10,707 nucleotides of DNA, from assembly GCA_005884465.1 (NCBI GenBank), contig VAZH01000117.1, forward strand, positions 1-10,707, read 5' to 3'. The notes beneath the pieces are model-generated. The model ran no database searches, had not been told where the DNA came from, and saw nothing but the letters and a program-made list of their open reading frames with translations. Within the stretch, counting starts at the first letter, position 1. Each line of letters opens with the position of its first letter. This DNA comes from Alphaproteobacteria bacterium. GTDB lineage: Bacteria; Pseudomonadota; Alphaproteobacteria; Rhizobiales; Xanthobacteraceae. Position numbers and translations under genes: made by a program. Positions 1 to 4,857 of this stretch are shown here, piece by piece.

Positions 1-252
1 AATTCGATGCCGCTCAAGAAAATAGGCGGCCGGCGCCAGCATGGTGCCGATTACGAACGCCGTCATGACCGGGAGAAAAAACGCCTTGGCGACGTAGAGA
101 ACGGCGAAGACGCAGATCAGCACGAGCGTGACCAGCGCAAAGGTGACCAGCTCCGCGCGGCGAATGACCGGCGGTAGCTCGCTCTTGCTGTCAGGCAGCG
201 GTGTCCCCACCGGTTCACTGGGAAGGCCACGTTCATTGGGAAGGACACGCAA
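1..252 (-). CDS. AI-2E family transporter (PF01594), N-terminal part, truncated by the window edge
   Basis: The 84 visible codons read as a short polar N-terminus, then two closely spaced hydrophobic stretches: a first helix after the polar LPPVIRRAEL segment and a second around FFLPVMTAFVIGTMLAP. This is the usual opening of AI-2E/YdiK/PerM-type inner-membrane proteins, which are about 350-650 residues long; the rest lies to the left of the window. Family members include putative autoinducer-2 exporters and Na+/H+ antiporters, so the substrate cannot be named. I chose a TTG start at 252 because GGAG lies six bases upstream of it and no ATG is in frame nearby. A GTG in frame at about residue 15 has no ribosome-binding site. 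The N-terminus holds a six-residue tandem duplication (RVLPNE / RGLPSE) that matches the 18-bp DNA repeat listed separately. The gene diverges from the L,D-transpeptidase gene. The family call is from recognition of the motif, not a search. Confidence 0.72.
   Translation of the reverse strand, partial: MRVLPNERGLPSEPVGTPLPDSKSELPPVIRRAELVTFALVTLVLICVFAVLYVAKAFFLPVMTAFVIGTMLAPAAYFLERHRI
214..249. repeat. 18-bp imperfect tandem repeat, two copies
   Basis: Two adjacent 18-base units, 214-231 and 232-249, differ at two positions (TTCACTGGGAAGGCCACG and TTCATTGGGAAGGACACG). The unit is a multiple of three and lies inside the start of the minus-strand transporter gene. It therefore duplicates six residues of the cytoplasmic N-terminus without breaking the frame. 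It looks like a simple local duplication. Confidence 0.85.
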
Positions 253-285
253 ATAGCTCTCCCCCGCGCACAACGGCGAATGTGG

Positions 286-300
286 CTTCGCGTCGCGAAG
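286..300. repeat. 15-bp near-perfect palindrome CTTCGCG-T-CGCGAAG
   Basis: Two seven-base arms flank a single central base. The element lies in the divergent gap between the transporter and the L,D-transpeptidase, in the predicted leader of the transporter transcript. It could be an operator half of an unknown regulator or an RNA hairpin. It is not followed by a T-run in either direction, so it is not a simple intrinsic terminator. Confidence 0.5.
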
Positions 301-330
301 GCGCGCTCCTGGATACTGTCCGGGGCATTA

Positions 331-355
331 AACCTGCGCGCGGTCCAAAGGTTCC
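331..355 (-). promoter_or_regulatory. Possible EcfG-type promoter for the transporter gene
   Basis: Read on the minus strand, GGAAC (355-351) is followed after exactly 16 bases by GGTT (334-331). The alphaproteobacterial general-stress sigma factor EcfG recognises GGAAC-N16/17-CGTT, so this site departs at one base of the -10 element. It would start a transcript about 70 bases upstream of the TTG start codon. It is weaker evidence than the two exact sites in the window. Confidence 0.4.
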
Positions 356-393
356 ATCGCGCAAACGTGAGCGGCGCCCCGGTTGACAAGATC

Positions 394-411
394 GTTCCCT
401 TAAAGGGGAAC
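394..411. repeat. Inverted repeat GTTCCC / GGGAAC over a -35 box
   Basis: Arms at 394-399 and 406-411 flank a six-base A/T-rich spacer. The right arm contains the GGAAC of the stress promoter in front of the L,D-transpeptidase gene. It may be an operator overlapping the promoter, or a chance mirror of the GGAAC element. Confidence 0.5.
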
Positions 412-431
412 CGCGACGGCTCGGGCGCGTT
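407..431 (+). promoter_or_regulatory. EcfG-type general stress promoter for the L,D-transpeptidase gene
   Basis: GGAAC at 407-411 and CGTT at 428-431 are separated by exactly 16 bases. This is an exact match to the GGAAC-N16/17-CGTT consensus described for EcfG (PhyR-NepR-EcfG cascade) in Bradyrhizobium and related bacteria. The -10 element ends 46 bases before the ATG at 478, giving a leader of about 40 bases. A TTGACA at 383-388 has no convincing -10 at 16-18 bases, which supports an ECF rather than a housekeeping promoter here. The control is inferred from the motif only. Confidence 0.7.
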
Positions 432-477
432 TGTTTGTGCAGAGCATCAGTCTGATGCCCATCGAACGGGGCGACTC

Positions 478-1239
478 ATGACACAGGCACGTGAAAATCG
501 CAGGCTACGGCCGCGCGTCACTACGGCGCTGGTCTTCGCCGGGGCTTTCTTGTCGGCGCCGGCAATTCTCTCCAACCAGGCGAATGCGCAGTTTCTCGGC
601 TACGCACCCGCGCAGCGAAGTTCATTCCCGGCAGACAATCTCATGGCGGATGAAGGCGTGCTCCCGGAGCGGCTGCGCCGCGCCACGGTAGCCCTTGATA
701 CCCGCGAGGCGCCCGGTACCATCGTCATCGATACCGGCAACACCGTGCTGTATTACGTGCTCGGCCAGGGCCACGCCATTCGCTACGGCGTCGGTGTCGG
801 CCGCGACGGCTTTACCTGGTCCGGCGTGCAGACGATCAGCCGGAAGGCGGAATGGCCGGATTGGTATCCGCCGGCGGAAATGGTCGCGCGCCAGCCTTAT
901 TTGCCGCGCTTTGTGGCCGGCGGCCCCGGTAATCCGCTTGGCGCTCGCGCCATGTATCTCGGGTCCAGCCAGTACCGCATTCACGGCACCAACGATCCCT
1001 CGACGATCGGCAAGTTTGTGTCGAGCGGCTGCATCCGCTTGACCAATGAAGACGTCACCGATCTGTTTAGCCGCGTCAATATCGGCACCAGGGTCGTGGT
1101 GCTGCCGAAGAACACCCCGCATCTCGAAGCAAGGGGAACGATCACCGTTCGCCCGACCGCGCCGCCGTCGCGTCCCGTCGTGACCACGTTGCCCTCGGGC
1201 CGTCAGGCGATGACTCTTTCGAGATCGTCGCTCTACTGA
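478..1239 (+). CDS. L,D-transpeptidase (YkuD / ErfK family), exported
   Basis: This 253-residue protein has a basic N-terminus, a hydrophobic core and a likely signal peptidase site after the ANA ending at residue 37, so it should act in the periplasm. The catalytic signature is clear: IHGTN with His169, then SSGCIRL with the nucleophile Cys185. Such enzymes form 3-3 cross-links in peptidoglycan. In some Rhizobiales they also attach outer-membrane beta-barrel proteins to the wall, so either role is possible. The reading frame stays open upstream to 280, but the region before residue 1 has no signal sequence or protein-like composition. The ATG at 478 places the signal peptide at the N-terminus, although its ribosome-binding site is weak. 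A DUF2865 gene follows after 27 bases and is probably co-transcribed. The gene sits behind an exact stress promoter motif, consistent with wall reinforcement under stress (inference). Confidence 0.9.
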   Translation: MTQARENRRLRPRVTTALVFAGAFLSAPAILSNQANAQFLGYAPAQRSSFPADNLMADEGVLPERLRRATVALDTREAPGTIVIDTGNTVLYYVLGQGHAIRYGVGVGRDGFTWSGVQTISRKAEWPDWYPPAEMVARQPYLPRFVAGGPGNPLGARAMYLGSSQYRIHGTNDPSTIGKFVSSGCIRLTNEDVTDLFSRVNIGTRVVVLPKNTPHLEARGTITVRPTAPPSRPVVTTLPSGRQAMTLSRSSLY

Positions 1240-1266
1240 GTGCAAGGGATCGTCGCGGAGGCGAAG

Positions 1267-1920
1267 ATGAACCGGAGATCGGGAAAGCAGGTGGCCTTGG
1301 GCGCGGCGGCGGCACTAGGCGTGCTGGCCTTGATCCCCGCGGCGCAAGCCCAAGACTTTTTCTCCGCATTGTTCGGCGGGTTCGGGGGCGGCCGGCCGCA
1401 TGCCGTGATCCGGCTGCCGTTTGGAGGCGAGGGCAATTTCTTCGCTCCCCAATACGACCCACGTCCTCGCGTCGGCTATTACCCCGGCGGCTCGCAGGCG
1501 TATTGCGTGCGCACCTGCGACGGGCGTTATTTTCCGGTATCGGCCTCTGACAGCCAAAGCCGCGCAGCAGCATGCAGCGGCTTTTGCCCGGCGAGCGAAA
1601 CCAAACTCGTCTATGGCAGCAATATCGACAACGCCGCAACGGAGAACGGCAAGCCCTATTCCGAATTGCCGAATGCGTTTCGCTACCGCAACGAGCTGGT
1701 CGCTGGATGCACCTGCAATGGGAAGGACCAGGTCGGTCTCGCGCCCGTTAGAATCGAAAACGATCCGACTCTTCGCAAGGGTGACATCGTTGCCGGTGCC
1801 GACGGGCTAATGGTTGCCGGTCGCGGCGCCGATAAACGCGGCGCATCGTTGAATTTCTCGCCGGCCTCGCACCAGATCCGCTCGCGGTATCAGCGTGTGC
1901 CGGTGGTGGCTCGGGAATAA
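1267..1920 (+). CDS. DUF2865 domain protein, exported, cysteine-rich
   Basis: The 217-residue product begins with a basic stretch and an Ala/Leu-rich hydrophobic core ending in AQA at residue 28, a good signal peptidase site. Next comes a Gly/Phe-rich stretch (FFSALFGGFGGGRP) and then the conserved DUF2865 core at about residues 75-155. The core has six cysteines in three pairs: Cys80/Cys84 (YCVRTC), Cys103/Cys107 (CSGFC) and Cys148/Cys150 (CTC). These could form disulfides in the periplasm or bind a metal; the sequence alone does not decide. The ATG at 1267 has GGAGG five bases upstream; a GTG in frame at 1240 is poorer and would spoil the signal peptide. The family is known mainly from Rhizobiales and has no established function. 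Its position 27 bases after an L,D-transpeptidase gene suggests an envelope role. Confidence 0.82.
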   Translation: MNRRSGKQVALGAAAALGVLALIPAAQAQDFFSALFGGFGGGRPHAVIRLPFGGEGNFFAPQYDPRPRVGYYPGGSQAYCVRTCDGRYFPVSASDSQSRAAACSGFCPASETKLVYGSNIDNAATENGKPYSELPNAFRYRNELVAGCTCNGKDQVGLAPVRIENDPTLRKGDIVAGADGLMVAGRGADKRGASLNFSPASHQIRSRYQRVPVVARE

Positions 1921-1988
1921 CCTGACCGCCGCGCGGGGCATTGGGCGAGACTGCTTTCGCTTCTTGCGATCTTTCAGGAGAATTCCGC

Positions 1989-2144
1989 ATGCTTATCGGT
2001 GCACTGATTACGTTTCTCGTCGTTATTCTGATTCTCTATCTGATCAACCTGTTGCCGATCGACGGCCGCGCCAAACAAATTGCGCGCGTCGTCGTGATCA
2101 TCCTCGGCGTGATTTCATTGCTGAAATACATCGCGGTATTCTGA
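1989..2144 (+). CDS. Small membrane protein, Thivi_2564 family
   Basis: This 51-residue peptide is almost entirely hydrophobic. Residues 1-22 and about 32-51 form two membrane segments joined by a short polar turn, LPIDGRAKQ. That two-helix hairpin with the LLPIDGRAK turn is the mark of the small Thivi_2564 membrane protein family, which has no known function. AGGAG lies eight bases upstream of the ATG, a strong ribosome-binding site that supports real translation despite the small size. It is 68 bases after the DUF2865 gene on the same strand and may share its transcript. It converges with csbD across a 49-base gap with no clear terminator. The family name is from recognition. Confidence 0.75.
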   Translation: MLIGALITFLVVILILYLINLLPIDGRAKQIARVVVIILGVISLLKYIAVF

Positions 2145-2193
2145 GCCTGCGTGCTGCACTCAACCAAAAGCCTTTCCATGGCCGGTCGGAAGC

Positions 2194-2394
2194 CTATTTG
2201 AGCGTCTTGAACCAGTCATCCACGTCCTTGTGAACCTGATCCTTGGCGAAGCCGTAGCGCTGCTGCAGCTTGCCTTCCAGTTGGTCGCGGCGACCCTCGA
2301 TCACGTTGAGATCGTCATCGGTGAGTTTGCCCCACTTCTCCTTGGCCTTGCCTTTGAACTGCTTCCAGTTGCCTTCAACCCGGTTCCAATCCAT
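2194..2394 (-). CDS. CsbD family stress response protein
   Basis: The 66-residue, highly charged protein reads MDWNRVEGNWKQFKGKAKEK at its start, then WGKLTDDDLNVIEGRRDQL and a Lys/Asp-rich tail. This is the full length and pattern of CsbD proteins (PF05532). They are small soluble helical proteins induced by general stress: sigma-B controlled in Bacillus, and often EcfG controlled in alphaproteobacteria. The molecular function is unknown. The start at 2394 is preceded by AGGAGG at ideal spacing; longer in-frame starts upstream lack this. An exact EcfG-type promoter begins 33 bases upstream. The gene lies 129 bases downstream of glcB on the same strand but has its own promoter, so it is probably expressed separately. 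Confidence 0.92.
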   Translation of the reverse strand: MDWNRVEGNWKQFKGKAKEKWGKLTDDDLNVIEGRRDQLEGKLQQRYGFAKDQVHKDVDDWFKTLK

Positions 2395-2426
2395 CGATAT
2401 CCTCCTGTGGCGTGAGAGGAGATTCC

Positions 2427-2451
2427 AACGGGTTGATAATTCAAACGTTCC
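2427..2451 (-). promoter_or_regulatory. EcfG-type general stress promoter for csbD
   Basis: On the minus strand GGAAC (2451-2447) is followed after exactly 16 bases by CGTT (2430-2427), an exact match to the EcfG consensus. The -10 element ends 32 bases before the csbD start codon, so the leader would be about 25 bases and includes the AGGAGG. A GTTCC arm at 2457-2453 on the same strand mirrors the -35 box with one base between. Confidence 0.8.
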
Positions 2452-2498
2452 GGGAACCCATCGGCAAAGTGCAGGCGGGTTTTTGCGCCGGGATCGCA

Positions 2499-2522
2499 CT
2501 CCAAGTTTTGAGTTCTTTGGAG
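2499..2522 (-). terminator. Hairpin directly after glcB, weak terminator candidate
   Basis: CTCCAA and TTGGAG (2499-2504 and 2517-2522) form six perfect pairs around a 12-base loop, starting one base past the glcB stop codon. The stem is modest and no T-run follows on the minus strand. It may slow or protect the glcB transcript end rather than terminate strongly. Confidence 0.3.
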
Positions 2523-2523
2523 A

Positions 2524-4689
2524 CTAACTGGCCGCTTTCGCCTCCCGGCGCCGTTCGGTCAGGATGAATTCGGTGTAGCCGTTCGGCTGGTCGCGCCCTT
2601 TGAAGATCAGGTCGCATGCCGCCTTGAAAGCGACGCCGTCGAAACCGGGGGCCATCGGCTGGTAGAGCGGATCGCCCTTGTTCTGTCCGTCCACCACGAC
2701 CGCCATCCGCTTGAGCGATTCCATCACCTGTTCCCTGGTGATGACGCCCTGATGCAGCCAGTTCGCCAGATGCTGGCTCGAGATCCGCAGCGTGGCGCGG
2801 TCCTCCATCAGCCCGACATTGTGAATGTCAGGTACCTTGGAGCAGCCGACGCCCTGATCGATCCAGCGCACGACATAGCCGAGAATGCCTTGGCAGTTGT
2901 TGTCGATTTCCTGCTTCACATCGTCCGGCGCCCAGTTCGATTTCGACACCGGGATGGTGAGAATGTCGGACAATTTGGCGCGCGGCCCGGCTTTGGCCAG
3001 TTCCTGCTGGCGCGCCTGCACGTTGACCTGATGATAGTGCAGCGCGTGCAGGGTCGCGGCGGTCGGCGACGGCACCCATGCGGTGGTGGCGCCGGCTTGC
3101 GGGTGCGCGATCTTCTGCGCCAGCATGTCCGCCATCTTGTCGGGCGCTGCCCACATGCCCTTGCCGATCTGGGCATGACCGGGCAGGCCGCAGGCGAGGC
3201 CGACGTCGACATTCCAGTCCTCGTAGGCCTTGATCCAGGGCTGGGACTTCATGTCGTTCTTGCGGATCATCGGGCCGGCTTCCATCGAAGTATGGATCTC
3301 GTCGCCGGTACGATCGAGGAAACCGGTGTTGATGAACATGATGCGCTGCGAGGCGTTCTGGATGCAGGCCTTGAGGTTGATCGTGGTGCGGCGCTCCTCG
3401 TCCATGATCCCGACCTTGATGGTGTTATCGGGCAGCGACAGCATCTCTTCGACCCGGCCGAACAGCTCGCAGGTCAGCGCGACTTCGTCTGGGCCATGCA
3501 TCTTCGGCTTCACGATATAGATCGAGCCGGTGCGGCTGTTGCGGGTTTTCGAATTGCCCCTGAGATCGTGGATCGCGAGCAGGCCGGCGACGGCAGCATC
3601 GAGCATGCCTTCCGGAATTTCAGCGCCGGCGGCGTCGAGCACCGCGTCGGTGAACATGTGATGGCCGACATTGCGCATCAGCAGCAGGCTGCGGCCGTGC
3701 AGCCTGAGTTCACGTCCATCTGGCGTCTTGTAGACGCGGTCGCGGTTGAGCGCGCGCTTGACCGTCTTGCCGCTCTTCTCGAAGTCGGCGGACAAGGTGC
3801 CGTTCATCAGACCCAGCGTATTGCGATAGACCAGCACCTTGTCGTCGGCATCGGTCGCGGCGACGCTGTCTTCCATGTCGAGAATGGTGCTGACCGCGGC
3901 TTCCAGAATCATGTCGGCAACGCCGGCCGGATCGTCCTTGCCGATCATGTGGCCGCGATCGATCCTGATTTCGATGTGCAGGCCGTTGTTGACCAAAAGG
4001 ATCGCGGAAGGCGCGGCCGGATCGCCCTGATAACCGGCAAACTGCGCGTTCGACTTCAGCGCCGTGGCATTGCCACTCTTCAGTTTGACCGCGAGTTGCC
4101 CCGCGATGGCGCTGTAGGAGGTCACATCGGTGTGGCTTCCGGTCGCCAGCGGCACGGCCGAATCGAGAAACGCCTTTGCCTTGGCGATGACCTTGTCGCC
4201 TCTGACCTTGTTGTAGCCCTTGCCGCTTTCGCTCGCTTCGTGCGGGATTGCGTCGGTGCCGTAAAACGCATCGTAAAGGCTGCCCCAGCGCGCGTTGGCG
4301 GCGTTCAGGGCATAGCGCGCATTGGTGAGAGGTACGACGAGCTGCGGTCCGCAAATCTTTCCGATCTCTTCGTCGACATTGGATGTCTCGACCTTCCGGT
4401 TTGGCGGCTCCGGCAGCAGATAGCCGATCTCCTTGAGAAATGCCGTGTACGCATTGAGGTCGAACGGCTTGCCCTTGTTGGCGCGGTGCCAGCCGTCGAT
4501 TTTAGCCTGCAAGGTGTCGCGCACCGCGAGCAGCTCGCGGTTCCTCGGAGCAAGATCGCGGACAATGGCCGCGAACCCGGCCCAGAACGCGTCGGGGGAA
4601 ATCCCGGTTTTCGCAGTGGCTTCCTTGGCGATGAAATCGAACAGGACGGGAGCGATTTTCAGTCCGTGGGCATCGATACGATTCATCAT
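2524..4689 (-). CDS. glcB: Malate synthase G
   Basis: This 721-residue protein condenses glyoxylate with acetyl-CoA to form malate, the second step of the glyoxylate shunt and of glycolate/glyoxylate use; it should be cytosolic and Mg2+ dependent. Its length matches the G isoform (about 720-730) and not the shorter A form. Conserved blocks occur in the family's order: [56 protein letters not shown], and [20 protein letters not shown]. Arg339, Glu431, Asp459 and Asp630 fit the catalytic Arg338, Mg-binding Glu427/Asp455 and base Asp631 of the E. coli enzyme. Cys616 fits Cys617. Two ATGs are in tandem, at 4689 and 4686; the second has better spacing from a weak GAGAG, so the true start may be one codon later. 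No isocitrate lyase or glycolate oxidase gene lies next to it. Confidence 0.96.
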   Translation of the reverse strand: MMNRIDAHGLKIAPVLFDFIAKEATAKTGISPDAFWAGFAAIVRDLAPRNRELLAVRDTLQAKIDGWHRANKGKPFDLNAYTAFLKEIGYLLPEPPNRKVETSNVDEEIGKICGPQLVVPLTNARYALNAANARWGSLYDAFYGTDAIPHEASESGKGYNKVRGDKVIAKAKAFLDSAVPLATGSHTDVTSYSAIAGQLAVKLKSGNATALKSNAQFAGYQGDPAAPSAILLVNNGLHIEIRIDRGHMIGKDDPAGVADMILEAAVSTILDMEDSVAATDADDKVLVYRNTLGLMNGTLSADFEKSGKTVKRALNRDRVYKTPDGRELRLHGRSLLLMRNVGHHMFTDAVLDAAGAEIPEGMLDAAVAGLLAIHDLRGNSKTRNSRTGSIYIVKPKMHGPDEVALTCELFGRVEEMLSLPDNTIKVGIMDEERRTTINLKACIQNASQRIMFINTGFLDRTGDEIHTSMEAGPMIRKNDMKSQPWIKAYEDWNVDVGLACGLPGHAQIGKGMWAAPDKMADMLAQKIAHPQAGATTAWVPSPTAATLHALHYHQVNVQARQQELAKAGPRAKLSDILTIPVSKSNWAPDDVKQEIDNNCQGILGYVVRWIDQGVGCSKVPDIHNVGLMEDRATLRISSQHLANWLHQGVITREQVMESLKRMAVVVDGQNKGDPLYQPMAPGFDGVAFKAACDLIFKGRDQPNGYTEFILTERRREAKAAS

Positions 4690-4711
4690 AAGGCTCTCGA
4701 TAAGGCTCTCG
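4688..4711. repeat. Perfect 12-bp tandem duplication at the glcB start
   Basis: ATAAGGCTCTCG occurs twice in direct succession (4688-4699 and 4700-4711). On the coding strand this duplicates CGAGAGCCTTAT, which contains the only purine-rich ribosome-binding candidate (GAGAG), so two copies sit before the ATGATG start. The repeat overlaps the first ATG. Confidence 0.85.
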
Positions 4712-4729
4712 CAGGAAGCGGCGGTTGCA

Positions 4730-4758
4730 CGCTGTTTTCAGGGCAAAAACAAACAGCG
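4730..4758. repeat. Inverted repeat with 8-bp perfect arms upstream of glcB
   Basis: CGCTGTTT (4730-4737) and AAACAGCG (4751-4758) are perfect arms with a 13-base spacer, so their centres are 21 bp apart, two turns of the helix. That suits a dimeric regulator binding DNA upstream of glcB. As RNA it would form a hairpin that shares bases with the neighbouring terminator-like stem. Confidence 0.6.
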
Positions 4759-4772
4759 CCGCAAGGGCGGCG
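4745..4772 (-). terminator. Terminator-like hairpin between cysNC and glcB
   Basis: On the minus strand CGCCGC and GCGGCG (4772-4767 and 4762-4757) form six G/C pairs around a CCTT loop. They are followed by the T-rich run CTGTTTGTTTTTG (4756-4744). The position, 86 bases past the cysNC stop and 55 bases before glcB, suits transcription termination of cysNC. It could also act in a glcB leader if that gene starts further upstream. Confidence 0.5.
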
Positions 4773-4797
4773 TTCGAAGCCCTTTTAGCCATAAAGC

Positions 4798-4840
4798 CGG
4801 GGCCGTGAGAAGGCCTTTCGCTGGCCCCGTTTGCGCAAAC
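4798..4840. repeat. Nested inverted repeats after cysNC, including the palindrome GTTTGCGCAAAC
   Basis: CGGGGCC (4798-4804) pairs with GGCCCCG (4823-4829) around an 18-base loop that itself contains AAGGCCTT. Directly next to it is the perfect 12-bp palindrome GTTTGCGCAAAC (4829-4840). On the minus strand the large stem is followed by GCTTT, so it may assist cysNC termination. The palindrome is operator-like. Neither assignment is firm. Confidence 0.45.
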
Positions 4841-4857
4841 AATGGCCGGGCGCTGGC

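Noticed and set aside
383..405. TTGACA at 383-388 as a housekeeping -35 for the L,D-transpeptidase gene
   Set aside because: No acceptable -10 lies 16-18 bases downstream; the sequence there is GGGAAC.
280..477. An N-terminal extension of the L,D-transpeptidase by 66 residues
   Set aside because: It would bury the signal peptide, has no recognisable protein features and would span the stress promoter. The ATG at 478 gives a proper exported protein.
2145..2193. A terminator between the small membrane protein gene and csbD
   Set aside because: The 49-base convergent gap has only a very short TTCC/GGAA pairing and no T-run.
2752..4788. A 678-codon open frame on the plus strand opposite glcB
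   Set aside because: It mirrors a complete, catalytically intact malate synthase on the other strand. Its product is an Arg/Val/Asp-rich composition typical of the antisense of high-GC genes, with no recognisable domain.
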